64,000 bases of DNA from Homarus americanus. Its lineage: Eukaryota > Arthropoda > Malacostraca > Decapoda > Nephropidae. Location: the NCBI RefSeq assembly GCF_018991925.1, contig NW_024737068.1:3931910-3995909 (forward strand). The letters run 5' to 3'. Under the pieces are notes generated by a model. That model made no database searches, was not told where the DNA came from, and saw only the letters and a program-made list of their open reading frames with translations. Shown here in pieces: positions 9,544 to 21,270 of the stretch; positions within the stretch are counted from its first letter, which is position 1; every line of letters begins with the position of its first letter. The position numbers and the translations under genes are program-made.

Positions 9544-12500
9544 ACGCCACAACCTCTGTCACTTCAGGCGTCTCACTGCTGCATATCACTGACCGCATCT
9601 CAGGAAGGAAATTCCTCGTTGACACAGGGGCATCGGTCAGCATCATCCCTCCCTCACCGCAAGACACATCAAAGCAACCCTCCTATGTTCGCTGCCAACG
9701 GTACCCCCATCGCCACCTATGGCGCACACATCCTCTCCTTAGACCTTGGTCTTCCCAAGACTCTGCGCTGGTCCTTCGTGGTGGCAGACGTCTCTTAACC
9801 CATCCTTGGCTTTGACTTTCTCACCTTCCACAATCTCATAGTCGACCCAAGTAACCTCTGCCTCATCCATGAGCCTACAGCACACACAATCCAGGGTACA
9901 CGTACCGCTGTCGCTGACACTATCACCTTCCTCTTGCCTTCCAACGAGTTTTCCCCCTGCTCAAGGAGTTCAAGGAACTTTTCTCACCCTGAGTCTCTCC
10001 ACCACCACCTACGTCGGGAATCTTCCACCACATCGAGACTACAGCACCTCCAGTCTTCTCACACCCTCGCCGCCTTCGCCCTGAGCTCCTGAACGCAGCC
10101 AAGTTGGAATTCATAGCCATCATCCAACGACTGGAGGATTTGTGGTGACTACAGAGCCCTGAACCTCGTCACCAAACCTGACTGGGACCCTATCCCACAT
10201 GTCCAGGACTTCCACCACAAACTCCACGGCAAGACCATCTTTTCGAAGATCGACTTGGAACGTGCCTTCCATCGGATTCTAGTGGCACCTGCAGATATCC
10301 AGAAGATTGCCCTCACCACTCCGTTTGGTCTCTTCGAGTATGCCTACATGAGTTTTGGACTACGCAATGCAGCTCAGATCTTCCAGAGGTATGGACCACA
10401 TGCTTCGCGACCTCGACTTTGTCACTGTCTACATAGACAACATTATCGTCGCATCTCTGATGCCTGCCGAGCATCATCACCACCTACAGCTCCTTCTCCA
10501 ACACCTGCAGAACAACAACATGAAAGTTCATCCCGCCAAGTGCGTCTTTGGAGCCTCCTCCAGCGACTTCCTCGGTCACAGAGTCTCGTCGAGTGGCATC
10601 CAACCCCTACCACAGAAGATAACTGCCATCAAAGAGTTCCCCAAACCTGAAACAGCGAAGAAGCTCCGAGAATTCCTGGGTTTAGTCATCTACTACCACC
10701 GCTTCATTGCCCAGGCTGCTAGCATCCTCTCTCCTCTCCACGATCTTCTCAAGGGACTCCCCAAGATGTCTCACAAGCCTCTCATATGGACTGAAGAGGC
10801 TTTACAGCATTCACCACTATCAAGCAGCACATCACACGCCTTACCCTGCTGGCTCACCCTGCTCCCAACGCCCGGACCACTCTCACAACAGACGCTTCTT
10901 CTACTGCCGTGAGAGTCGTCTTACAACAGGAGATCAACGGAATTCTCATGCCCATTACCTTCTTCTCACAGCGGCTTCAACCACCTCAACTCAAGTATAG
11001 CGCCTTCGATCAAGAGCTAGTGGCCATGTATTTTGCTGTCAAGCATTTCCAGCACATCCTCGAGGCTCGTCAGTTCACCACTTCTCTGATCACAAGCCCC
11101 TCGGCCACGCCTTCGCTTCAGCCTCCCAGACACATACACTTCATGTTCTTCGCCACTTGGCTTACATCTCGGAGTTCACCAGTGACATCCAACACATCAA
11201 GACATCAAGAGCAGCCACAACAAGATCGCCGACACCCTATCTCATTGTATATCCAGCATTCTTCCCTCATCTCCACCCATGGATTACAGACAGCTCGCCA
11301 TTGCTCAAGAGAACGACGAAGACCTTACAGCATACGAGACATCTCCCTCAGGTCTCGCCCTCCAAGAACTCCCCGTTCCCGGAACGAACATCAAGTTGTG
11401 GTGCGACATGTCCTGTGGGCAGCCTAGACCGTTCGTGCTTCACATCTACCGCCGCACCATCTTCGACCGCATCCATGGTCTCAGCCATACCAGGTGTACG
11501 GGCCTCCCAGCGCCTTCTCACGCAACGTGTCGTCTAGCCCAGCATCAAGGCTGATACTCGGAAATGGGCTGCCCAGTGCCTGGCCTGCCAGTCCTCTAAG
11601 ATACATCGACACACACGTGCTCCCTTAGAAACCTTCCCTGTGCCCAAAGGATGGCTTCCAGATAGTGCATCTCGACATCGTGGGACCTCTTCCATCATCC
11701 TGCGGTAACACCTACATCTTCACCTGCGTTGACCGTTTCACTAAGTGAACAGAAGCCATTCCCATGACTAATGCTATAGCAGAGTCAGCCGTCCGCGCCT
11801 TCCTGTGTGGTTGGGTCTCCCGTTTCAGTCCTCCCACGACTGTCATCACTGACCGAGGAGCCCAGTTTGAGTCACAACTCTGGCATAGTCTCCTACAGTT
11901 CCTCGGCACTTCCAGGCACCGCACTACTGCTTACCACCCTAAATCCAACGGCATAGTAGAGCGGTTTCATCGGCAGCTGAAGGACGCCATCAAGGGACAG
12001 CACGACCCCTTCAGTTGGACGGATTCCTTACCCTTAGTGCTCCTTGGCATCCGCGCATCACGCAAAGAGGATATGGACTGTAGCCCAGGGGACTTCTCAC
12101 TTACTCCTGACCTTGACTACTTCACTCCTGCTGCCCGTCTCGACCTACTGCAAACACTATGACAAGCAGTTTCTGCATTCAAAGCTACTGCCCCACGCCA
12201 GCCTTCCCATCGCCCTGAATACATCCCTCCTGCACCACTCAACGCCGAGTATGTCTTCGTCAAGTGCAATGCTCACCGCAACCCACTTCAACGCCCCTAC
12301 AACGGACCCTTCCATGTTTTTGCATGGTCAGCGACGTGCCTGACGATCATTCACAATGGCAGACACGACACCGTCAGCATCGATCAAGTGAAGCTGGCCA
12401 CCTTACCCGATGGGCCCCCAGCCCAGCATTACCCCTAACAAACCACGCCTGCACCAGCCTGCCCACAATTGCCTCTTGCAGCACCACCTCGCCCACAACA

Positions 12501-12850
12501 ATTCTGGGTACCCTCTTTTCATCCTCAGGTACCTACTGCTCCTGATATGGATCCTGCTCCTGACGTGGACCCTGCTCCTGATGAGGATCCTGCATTTGGT
12601 CCTATTGACCCAGGCACCCCACCCAGCGCCCCTGAGGACTTTGCATCTGCCGCGAGAGAAGCACCACATTTCTCGCCTGTTCAGCCTTCTCTTATCTACA
12701 ACCCTCCTTCTCCCTTTGCTTCTCCCACAGATTTCGTGTCACTAGACGGAGTCGTCACCTGTAGCGGCCGAGTGGTTCACAACCCCCCGCCCGTTATGTC
12801 TCACATGTGGAATACAACCCTGCCAACAACAAGTTTCCTGCAGCGCTCGG
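9537..12850 (+). pseudogene. pol (protease-RT-RNase H-integrase) of the CsRn1-type element, frameshifted
   Basis: Domains in order, over several frames: aspartic protease with FLVDTGASVS (9613-9642); reverse transcriptase from about 10150, with KIDLERAFHRI, TTPFGLFEYAYMSFGLRNAA and, after a frameshift near 10380, YIDNIIVAS (10430); thumb region FLGLVIYYHRFI; RNase H with YSAFDQELVAMYFAVKHF (10995); a degraded HHCC zinc region (about 11460-11620); integrase core with HLDIVGP (11669), TDRGAQFES (11851) and GIVERFHRQL (11953) giving D, D and E; and a C-terminal module with NGRHDTVSIDQV (12357). The usual YxDD of reverse transcriptase is YIDN. FTK is followed by TGA where Trp is normal. At least five frameshifts are evident. 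Confidence 0.82.
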
Positions 12851-12866
12851 AGGGAAGGGGGAGTAT
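12846..12866 (+). other. Polypurine tract of the CsRn1-type element
   Basis: GGAGGGAAGGGGGAGTAT lies immediately before the 3' LTR TG, the position where plus-strand DNA synthesis is primed in LTR elements. Confidence 0.7.
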
Positions 12867-13230
12867 TGTAATGGATACTCTCCCCTACAACGTCGATTTG
12901 TCGCTGACCAGCTGACCCCGCAGCGAGTTTCTCAGACCAAGCCTCGCTTTCAGATTGCGCGGTGATTGTCCAGTTTCCGCCTTTCACCTTAGCCAATCAG
13001 CAGCACCGCTCACTTCCGGCGGACTCGTATAAATACCCCAAGCCTCACCGTGAAGATGATTCTACTCAATGCTCTTAAACAGACAAGACCTCCTCTCAAC
13101 AAGCCCCTCACCACGCAGCAATTCCCTAGCACTGCATTGTACATAAAATATATTTTATAGAAAACGCCATTGTGAGTTTCCCTTTTAACCTCCATCCTTA
13201 GTGCGAGATCTCCTACAAGTAAATGCTTCA
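12867..13230 (+). repeat. 3' LTR of the CsRn1-type element
   Basis: Starts TGTAATGGATA and ends GCTTCA, followed by the AAGT target duplication. It is closely similar to 8269-8708 except for the missing segment between GAAGATGATT repeats. Confidence 0.85.
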
Positions 13231-13329
13231 AAGTCATGGGGGGGGACGTGCAATGATATATGGCGACTACAAAGCAAATACTGTATACTTGATGACACCA
13301 CAGACCCCCACAGGACCGTAGAATCCTGA
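13231..13329 (+). pseudogene. 3' end of the LINE-type ORF, right half
   Basis: Joining across the LTR element and removing one copy of AAGT gives an uninterrupted frame, with DK on the left and SWGGTCNDIW on the right, ending at TGA 13327-13329. This continuity supports both the LTR element boundaries and the reality of the ORF tail. What follows (to about 13428) is non-coding. Confidence 0.5.
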
Positions 13330-13428
13330 GCTGGAAAACTACCAAAGTAACGTTAAGTAAGTATCCTTAAGAAAGGCGCAATGGACTTGCCTTTTAATGT
13401 TTTATACATTGCGGTTGCTTGGTGACGC

Positions 13429-13856
13429 TGTAGTGGATTTCTCCCCTACAAATGCTGTTTGTCGCTGCGTAGCCGACCCCACGAATTCCCCAGTGTATGC
13501 CTCGTGGTCTAGGTCAACCAGCGCCGCCCACGGAACGGGGGTCAACTACTAAGCCACGCCAACCCCCGCTATTTAAGACCTGACCTCGTGGTGATCTCTC
13601 CCTCTTTCTACCTACACCAACCAGCCAGCAACACCTCCTCCTCCTCTAACTGCCTGGCGGTCCTCGCTCCCGCCGGCGAGCATGGCGACCCACAAGCTGT
13701 CCTCCTCTGAGCATCCTCACCAACCAGCTCTCTCTTCTTCTAGCTACAGCCGCAGCAAGCTACACCACCTCCTCCGCCGCTGCCTGGCGGCCCTCACTCC
13801 CGCCGGCGAGCACACACAGGATGGAGGAGAAAGAACAAACTATCAAAAGCCCCACA
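13429..13856 (+). repeat. 5' LTR of the short CsRn1-related element (3' half rearranged)
   Basis: The first ~300 bp match the 3' copy closely (GTTTGTCGCTGCG, CACGGAACGGGGGTCAAC, CCTGGCGGTCCTCGC). After CAACCAGCTCTCTCT the two copies diverge. The 5' LTR carries a partial duplication of its own CCTGGCGG..CCGGCGAG segment and of the gag start (ACACAGGATGGAGGAG) before ending CCCCACA. Confidence 0.7.
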
Positions 13857-14561
13857 AATGGTGACCCCCGGAGATTCGCACTCACACAGGATGGAGGAGA
13901 AACAGATCACTCTCCCAGTCTTCAAGCAACATGGAAGACTGGCTTATCCACACAGAAGCAGCTCTCATCGGTTCACAACTACTGTCTCTACACCGCAGGT
14001 TAGACACCCTAGAGCAGCACTGCTGCTCTAAGCAGACACCAGCTCCTCTTCCTGCCCCAAGAACCACGTCCTACCGACCCCAGCACACCCGTCCTGCCTC
14101 AGACGCCGCCCCGGCCCAGCAGTACCCACTGCCGCTTCTCCTGACGCGGCCCCTGCTCCTGAGTGCGGACCCACACACCCCTCTTTTCTCCCTCAGGTAC
14201 TCCCTGCTAATGTCCTGCACCCTGCTGCTGTCGGGGACCCAGCTGCTGTCACGAGCCCTCATCCGCTTCTGCTGACGCAGCCCCTGCCCCTGACCCAGGC
14301 CCACACACCCCAGCAGGCGCATCTGACGACTCTGTACCTGCCGTGAGGGAAGCACAACATTCATTGCCTCCACACACCCTTTTTCTCCCTCTCTACTCCC
14401 ACAGATATTGTGTATCTAGACAGTTGTCTCTAGCGACCGGCTCATCCACGCCATCGCCGTTGTCTCACATGAGGCACGCACAGCCCGTTCTGCCTCACAT
14501 GTGCTATGCAACCCTGCAGACAACAAGTCTCCTACACCACCTGGAGGGAAGGAGGGAGTAT

Positions 14562-15009
14562 TGTAATGGATTTCTCCCCTACAAACACTGTTTGTCGCTG
14601 CGTAGCCGACCCCACGAATTCCCCAGTGTATGCCTCGTGGTCTAGGTCAACCAGCGCCGCCCACGGAGCGGGGGTCAACTACTAAGCCACGCCAACCCCC
14701 GCTATTTAAGACCTGACCTCGTGGTGATCTCTCCCTCTTTCTACCTACACCAACCAGCCAGCAACACCTCCTCCTCCTCCGCCTGCCTGGCGGTCCTCGC
14801 TCCCGCCGGCGAGCATGGCGACCCACAAGCTGTCCTCCTCTGAGCATCCTCACCAACCAGCTCTCTCTACATCACGCTTGTAACCATGCTGCCTTCCCAG
14901 CACCAAGCTGCATTGTACATCCAATACAACATGTATACAGAGAGCACATTGTGAGTTTCCTTTCTCCATCCCATCCTGAGTGTGAACCAAACATCCCAAA
15001 AACCCCACA
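14562..15009 (+). repeat. 3' LTR of the short CsRn1-related element
   Basis: Starts TGTAATGGATTTC directly after a purine tract (GGAGGGAAGGAGGGAG) and ends CCCCACA. Its R/U5 part (CTGCATTGTACAT...CACATTGTGAGTTTCC) resembles that of the larger CsRn1-type LTR (GCATTGTACAT...CATTGTGAGTTTCC), tying the two families together. Confidence 0.75.
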
Positions 15010-15632
15010 ATGCCTCCGTCGTGGGGGGATAACAAATTAACATTGAGTGAGCCATCCTCCTATAGCGCCAAAATCCTTGATTAAGTACTTTGGTGATATT
15101 TTGAGATATACAAACGTCAATGTATTTTTATTGAAATTTAACTCTTACTGTACCCAAAACAAATTTTACCATGCAACACGCCTGTGTTTGCCTAATGTCG
15201 CACGGTAATATAATATATATTATATATTTATGGTAATCAATGTATTAAGATGTAAGGTTGTGATCCTTTCGCACGCCCTAAACATGTGACTCAGAAAGGT
15301 ACGAATCAATTCTTTAGCCACAGGAGTTGTCTGGGCGGAATAGTCTCGACTTTATGTTTTATAGAAAATGGGTCTTATTTATTCCTGACAATATCATAGA
15401 AATATTGTTTTATTTGATATGTTTTGGTTCATATAAAGCTAATATATAGTAAAAATATCAAATGGAATATGTGAATTACAAACACTAAGTTATATATCTA
15501 AGAAATTTTAGGAACGCAGTTTGTTTTCATAGGAGTTAGGTGGCTGAAGTCGACGGGGTGAGTCAGTCGAGCTGTCGTTGTCAGCTGTTTCGTGTTTTCG
15601 TCTACGTCACATATCTCCGCTGCTTCATCAAG
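15010..15632 (+). promoter_or_regulatory. Upstream region and probable 5' UTR of Rab2
   Basis: AT-rich sequence without ORFs until about 15535. From there to 15632 the sequence turns GC-richer with several CpG (GAAGTCGACGGGG, GAGCTGTCGTTGTC, TTTCGTCTACGTCAC), as expected for a short 5' UTR or promoter edge of a housekeeping gene. The transcription start cannot be fixed, and no clear TATA box at a fitting distance was seen. The assignment rests on adjacency to exon 1. Confidence 0.4.
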
Positions 15633-15678
15633 ATGTCCTACGCTTATTTATTCAAGTATATCATAATTGGAGACACTG
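15633..15678 (+). CDS. Rab2: Rab2 GTPase, exon 1 (codons 1-15 and first base of codon 16)
   Basis: Rab2 is a small Ras-family GTPase of ER-Golgi and late endosomal/lysosomal traffic, anchored to membranes by C-terminal prenylation. This exon encodes MSYAYLFKYIIIGDT plus the first base of a Gly codon. That is the Rab2 N terminus with the first strand of the G domain and the start of the P-loop (GDTGVGKS). The only notable difference from the usual MAYAYLFKYI is Ser at position 2. The exon is followed by GTTAGT, a good 5' splice site in phase 1, which matches the phase of exon 2. The ATG has A at -3 (AAGATGT). The exon is too short to stand out as an ORF; it was identified by sequence and by its fit to exon 2. 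Confidence 0.93.
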
Positions 15679-18218
15679 GTTAGTATCGTTAGGCCTAAAT
15701 GAGCACCACTATTGTGAAATTATATGAAAACATAAGGAAAAAAGACAAGAATCCACTTTGATATCAGCGTTCCACCAATATGGCGAAAATCGATTTGCTT
15801 GGTTAAACTGATATTATGTTTTCTCTTTTCTTGCTCTGTACGATACATGCTGTTACATGTCACAATAATAATTGAGAGCTAATCCGCTCATTTTGAGCGT
15901 ACTGGGGCATGGTAGGAGTTATGTAACATTTAGGCAAGGATTGCCATCAATCCACACCTTGATTTAAATATTTTTAGTGTAATTATTGTGCAGTGCTTAA
16001 AGCATGATCACTCACATTTTCTTTGAAATTCGTAGCAGATCATAGTACTCTGGAGGAAATGAACTCTCATTTTGGAAATGTTTCGGGGAAATATTGTGAA
16101 ATATGTAGTATATATTTTGCTTTGAACTTTCCTGAAAAACATTTTGGAAAAGTGAGGCTAGATAGCTGAGAGTCACACAGACCTATGGACTTATTTTCAT
16201 GTTAATATATGTTCTTATGTTGTTGCTAGTTTTGTAACTGTTTGAGGGTGTAAGAGCTCCCCCAGTCTCGGTGCTTATCCCACTGACAAATGCCTGCAAT
16301 CTGCGATCTACTCGCAGACAAATCTGAGAGAAAATCAGACAAATTTTCGAAGATAAAATAACAAAATTTGTCATTGCTTTCACTAATTATATTGAATTCA
16401 GAGAGCTGCAATGTTTTGTTTGTTACTGACTGCTGTGTTAGGACTCTGAAATAAACATTTACCAATATAACTAGCCTAGATTTAAATTTAATTACAGGAA
16501 GACACAATGACCAAGAAAAAATATGCTAGGCAGGCGAGCACTGACGTGTTTGTTCCAGCATTAATGTTCCTCGTCAATGTCGTCACTATCATTCTCTCCG
16601 TTTATTTTTTAAATCTGCAAAGTTTCATCATTGTTTTCACCATGAGCATCACTCAGATATTCAAACAAACTATAATAATCATCTGGTGGCTGGCTCTCTG
16701 GGTTGTAACATGTCTTGTATTATTCACAAGACAAGAAACGACAAAAAATTTTATTTACCAAGTGTGTCGCTCAGCCTGAGCCAAGCCTAAATTTTTTCTG
16801 ATGTCGTATAGTGTTCCTGGGGACTCCTGTACCTCTGATCATACCGCTTGAATGTACAGGACATAGACCTTTAAATGTTTTGTTTTGTTTCTATATTGTA
16901 GGTTATCTTACTAAACTTTGGTTCTACACATGTTACATATGATTGTCTTTTTTTTAAATAAACTTTAAAGTTAGTATTAAAATTTGTGTTTGTGTCAAGA
17001 TATTATGGAAATAAACATTTGTGTGACTATAAACTAGTGGAAAAAACCCCCTCCAGACATATTTGACTTGAAATTTAACAAATCGCAGACAAATTCGAAA
17101 TTTCTGTCAGTGGGGTGCTTATGTGTATGTACAAAAATGAAGAGAGCTCCCCCAGTTAGATTAGGTGAAGTCAAGGCCACTAAAATGATTAACATATAAA
17201 TACGAATTATATAGTTATTATGAAGGATACTGTTCTGCAGACATTGGCTAGTGATTTAGGTATGCAACCAAATTTTGCAAATGCAGTTTTTCATGCTGAA
17301 TACAGTGATGATAATGAATGTTAAGGAAATATGCATAATTATTGAGTTACAACCCTTCCTATCCTGTCAGTTTTTACCCAACCAAAGGTGGGCAGGACTT
17401 TGAAGCAGTTGGAAACTGTGGAATTAACAGTATTAAAAAAATGAACTTAACATAATCTGGTGATTGTATTCACCTGGGTAATTATTCTGCAAACACTGAC
17501 AAATGGTTTAGGCACGCATTGCTTGATTTGTTCCTTTTTTCCACAATGTTCTTTGGAAAATAGTAAGTAATAAAAGCAATACGACATGCACAGAACCTAA
17601 TAGAACCTGACCTAACCAACCAAAGAAACTAACCTAACATTACCTAACTTCCTGGCCACTGGATGACCCTCCCCCCCCACCATATTAAACAGGGTAATAC
17701 TGGAGCAGATGGCTAACACAGAAGGAGTTGTTCAATTTCTTTAATTTTTTCCACAGATGTTCTTTGGGTGAAAGTAATTAATAATGACTTTATTTTAATT
17801 AGCCATAAACCCACCTGTAGTGGGCAGGGTATGAAGGATGAGGGGTATATATTGTGTGGTAAAACACAGTGAAAAACTGATCATATGACACTAAAATGAT
17901 GTCTTTATATGCTTTGTATATGAAGAAACTAATTATTTACCGTAAATATTAAAAAAAAATGCATTTGTTGACGCTTGTTGTTGTCTGCTCTTTGTTTGTT
18001 TCACTCAAACTGAGCAACCGAGCATACTCTCACATCCACAAGTTTGCCAGTGGTGGTGGAATACTAGCCATTATGAGACCTATTATAACCTAATTGGGGA
18101 ATCTGAAAGACTTCCTCGTATTTGTACAGTATGTGTACGTTGTTAGCAAGGGGAGTTTCGAGACTGAAGGAACTTTCAGACTGCTTCATTGGTAAAAAAA
18201 ATACAGTAGTACTGTATA
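15679..18218. other. Intron sequence without recognised features
   Basis: AT-rich unique-looking DNA. It contains a short run of AACCTAAC-type motifs at 17605-17655. Fragmentary acidic reading on the minus strand at 16560-16710 (NPESQPPDD, NDSDDIDEE) could be a relic of a transposase N terminus but has stops. No ORF is supported. Confidence 0.4.
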
Positions 18219-18600
18219 TGTAGGGTGTCCATAAGTCCTGTTCCACTTTTAAATTTGTCTTTCCTGTAACAAAATCAAAAGTGATAGAATAGATCACAGG
18301 GTAATGCATTTTTTTTTTTTTTTTTTCCGTTTTGTTGCTTCACAAAATGAGCTTTCTATGTACTTAAGCATGTGCACTGTTAGAGGATTGTAGCACATTC
18401 GTCTGATACTCCACTTCAGTCTACATGTTGGCCAACATATCCTTTATCACTCTTCGGGAAATCGAGATATCATAGGAGCCTGGAGTGGCCCAATCACTTT
18501 CAGTCCTTCTGCCAGGGCAGCTCTCATCAAGGAAGGTCGTCACAATCAGACTCCAGTGTGAAGGTTAAAAAATAACAATTGATTGTAACTCTTCCAACTG
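18219..18600 (-). pseudogene. Possible IS630/Tc1-like transposase C-terminal relic
   Basis: On the minus strand, FLDESCPGR is followed by RRVIKDMLANM and EVEYQTNVLQSSNSAHA, with stops between. This resembles the end of the common arthropod transposases with ...PGRWIG... and a C-terminal N-G-A-H motif. Further on, TAGGGTGTCCATAAGTCC (18219) has the look of a terminal sequence. The match is short and recalled rather than computed. Confidence 0.3.
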
Positions 18601-18633
18601 CGAAGCCATAATTGCTCAGTGTATCATGATATA

Positions 18634-21054
18634 CAGGTGCTCCCCAACTTACGACTGGGTTAGGGACCCAAATCCAGGTCGTAAGTCCGACATGGTCGTA
18701 AGTCCGACATAGATAAAAAAAATGAAAAAAAAATTCAAATTTAAAAAAAAAAATTAAAAATCTACAATGAAATACAGTACACTAAACGTAATAAATAATG
18801 AGGAATGGATACAGTACAGTAAAAGTAATAAATAATGAGGAATGGATACAGTGTGACTGAGCACTTACCTTAAATGTAGTCAGCTGAATGCACACAGGGC
18901 CCCCATAATTTTCTATTTACAGGTTACATGGAGACTATATTAATTGGAAGAAGCAGAAGAGGAGAGAGGGCTGGGTGGGTCATCAATGTTGCTTTCTTCA
19001 GACAGGTTTATGTGCTGTGGAAACTTGCTGGTTGAAGGTATTGGATCATCTTGAGGGAGTGAAGAGGCAGCACTGGTGGGGCGTGAGAAGACAGCACTGG
19101 GGGACTTCTTGAAATAGATGTCCAATTTAGACTGCACAGTTTGCTTTTTCTTTTCATTATAAATCTCCCTGAAGCAAGCTAGTGACTCTTGAACCATTCT
19201 GTCAACTTTGGCATAACACTCATAATTTTGATCCATGCCATCAAACATTTGCATTCCTTTATTAATTGTAGCAAATGCCTTTGCCGTATGTTTCACTGAA
19301 AACTTTTTGGCGGGTGCTGGTTCTTCTTCTACATTTTGTCTCTCTTCTTCCTCTGCAATTTTCTGTGCATTCTAGTTCAATAAGATCCTCGTTACTGAGC
19401 TCTTCTGCTACACTTTCAACCAACTGTCCAACATCTTCATTATCAATTTCTAACTCCAGCTGTTTACCTAATTCCACTATCTTGTTACTAATATCCGAAA
19501 TAACTTCATTCTCATTAAATCCTTTGAAACTGTTCACATATCTTTTCAGGATTTTCTTCCATATTCCATTCATGCAATGTTTTGTAACCTGATCCCATGC
19601 TGCACTAATGTTCTTTGCACATGACAAAATATTGTACTCCTTCCAAAACTCTCTGAGCGTTTTCTCACCTTCAGTAGCAGCAACAGCCTGAGCGAAGGTT
19701 GTGTGTAAATAATACGCTTTAAAGGCAGCAATAGCACCTTGATCCATGGGTTGGATGATAGAGGTAGTGTTATGTGGAATGTACACTACCTTAACATCAG
19801 GGTGCATGTCGTCCAGGTGTGGTGGGTGTCCCGGAGCATTATCCAAAATCAGTAAAATCTTGAATGGAATCTGTTGTTGCAGACAATACTCCTTGGCTCG
19901 TGGAATGAAACAAGTCATGAACCATTCCTCAAACAGTACTAGGGTCATCCAGGCTCTCTTATTACTGCGATAAAACACTGGCAGTGTGTGCTTGCTGACA
20001 TGTTTAAAAGCCCTGGGGTTCTCTGAATGATAGATCATGAAGGGCTTTAGCTTCAAACCAGCAACATTCCCCCCCAACAGAAGTGTAATTCTGCCCTTGA
20101 ATGCCTTGAATCCTGGCATTGTTTTCGCCTCTTTGTGGATGTATGTCCGCTCAGGCATGCACTTCCACAATAATCCAGTCTCATCCACATTGAATATTTG
20201 CTCAGGCAAATAATTCCCTTCCACAATCACATCATCTAACTCCTCCTTAAAAGCTTCGGCAGCACCAACATCGGCACTAGCTGCCTCTCCACTCACCTTA
20301 ACATTGTGTAGACTGTAGTGTTTTTTAAATCTATTAAACCACCCATGACTTCCTGTAAAGGTTTGATCACATTCATCTCCTGCCTGCTCCTTCAGGCTTT
20401 GGAACAGGCTTCTTGCTTTAGCCTGTATGGTTAGAAGGCTTAAGGGTACACGCTTCTGTATCTGGTCTTCTATCCATATCACCAATAATTTTTCCATATC
20501 GTGAGTAGGACCTTGTCTTCTCTTTGATATTAGTTCCCTTTATAGGTGTTGTTCCTTTTACTACATCACGAATACGTTCCTTGTCTTTCAGAATAGTGGA
20601 TATAGTCGAGTGTGAGAAACCTAGGTCGCGTGAGATTGTTGCTACTGTTTTTCCATTCTCATGCCGTGTTATTATCTTCATTTTCATCTCAAAAGTAATT
20701 GCCTGTCTCCTTTTCTTTGGAACACCACCAGCACTCTCACTTTTACGCTTTCCAGTCATTATAAAGTCAATTAAATACGATAATAACGAAAGTTCACAGC
20801 GCGATCAGAATAGGATACGATAGCCAAACACGAACAAAGCGCTCCACTGAGTGAGTGTACCCACGAGGCGACCCGAGACGCCCCACCCTCTGGCCCGGGA
20901 CAGAAACGTTTCGGTATAGAAAATGCGAGCGTCATTTGAAAATATTTTTGGTCACAACGGTCGCAGTCATATGTCCCGACGGACGTACGGTCAAAGCAGG
21001 TCATAAGTACCAATGGACGTAAGTCAAATGTAGTCATAAGTCGGGGTCTAGCTG
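18634..21054 (-). mobile_element. Tigger A (pogo superfamily), TA-flanked
   Basis: The ends are CAGGTGCTCCCCAACTTACG (left) and, inverted, CAGCTAGACCCCGACTTATG (right), each flanked by TA (18632-18633, 21055-21056). The CAG terminus and TA target duplication are typical of Tigger elements. Within the left end the string GTCGTAAGTCCGACAT is repeated. The element encodes one transposase on the minus strand, broken by two frameshifts. Two MITEs (30517-30923 and 57243-57619) are internal-deletion derivatives of the same family. Confidence 0.88.
18940..20759 (-). pseudogene. Tigger A transposase (about 600 codons, two frameshifts)
   Basis: Starts MTGKRKSESAGG at 20759 with an N-terminal helix-turn-helix (ITFEMKMKII...HSTISTILKDKERI). 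A frameshift near 20500 leads into the second DNA-binding (CENP-B type) domain (MEKLLVIWIEDQ...GSHGWFNRFKKHY). The DDE-type nuclease core follows: NVDETGLLWK (first Asp), LLILDNAPGH (second Asp) and SIIQPMDQGAI (third Asp), all retained. A second frameshift near 19310 separates the C-terminal tail (FATINKGMQMF...). The transposase would cut and paste the element at TA. The retained catalytic triad with only two frameshifts suggests relatively recent loss of activity. Confidence 0.85.
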
Positions 21055-21144
21055 TATAACGTTTTTAGAGTCGTCAGTCTTTGTTAGGCTTCCACAGCGT
21101 TCGTGCGTGTTTTTCCTCTTAGTACTGTACTCTAACAATTCAAA

Positions 21145-21270
21145 ATGGCTTCCAAGTGCCCATCAAGTACTACTGATGCTAGTGTTGTGAAGAAGCAACA
21201 CAAAACCATTAGCCTTGCTATGAAAATGAAGGTTTTAAACCGAGAGGAGGAGCCACCCGTCTTGTCTCAG
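21145..21270 (+). pseudogene. Tigger transposase N-terminal fragment
   Basis: MASKCPSSTTDASVVKKQ is followed by [16 protein letters not shown]. This is the usual opening of a Tigger/jerky-like transposase, with the start of its helix-turn-helix, and it is then lost at an unrelated sequence and a stop. The fragment lies just right of Tigger A and is on the opposite strand. Confidence 0.55.

Larger units (their letters stand above)
8269..13230 (+). mobile_element. CsRn1-type Ty3/gypsy retrotransposon, full length but decayed
   Basis: Two LTRs (8269-8708, 12867-13230) flank gag, protease, reverse transcriptase, RNase H and integrase in Ty3/gypsy order. The target duplication is AAGT (8265-8268 and 13231-13234). 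Gag ends in a C-x2-H-x9-C-x3-C box, the unusual CHCC type known from the CsRn1 clade. A purine tract (GGAGGGAAGGGGGAG) precedes the 3' LTR. Many frameshifts, stops and a YIDN active-site change show it is dead. The primer-binding site is missing. Confidence 0.85.
13429..15009 (+). mobile_element. Short non-autonomous CsRn1-related LTR element
   Basis: LTRs (13429-13856 and 14562-15009) begin TGTA(G/A)TGGATTTC and share a distinctive TATTTAAGACC promoter segment. TGGTGACCCCCGG (13859) two bases after the 5' LTR matches a tRNA-Trp-type primer-binding site, typical of CsRn1-like elements. The interior keeps only the start of gag (MEEKQITLPVFK-like, then EDWLIH) and a Pro/Leu-rich segment resembling the linker and tail of the larger element, plus the purine tract before the 3' LTR. 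No protease, RT or integrase is present, so it must have depended on a relative. The candidate target duplication is ACGC/ATGC with one C-to-T difference. Confidence 0.75.

Noticed and set aside
16507..16779. 90-residue hydrophobic ORF with apparent membrane segments
   Set aside because: AT-rich, with no start context or similarity. The opposite strand has transposase-like acidic pieces instead.
16250..17160. Possible terminal repeats around GAGCTCCCCCAG (16256 and 17147)
   Set aside because: The shared string is in direct, not inverted, orientation, while the adjoining CCACTGAC/GTCAGTGG is inverted. No consistent element boundary could be drawn.
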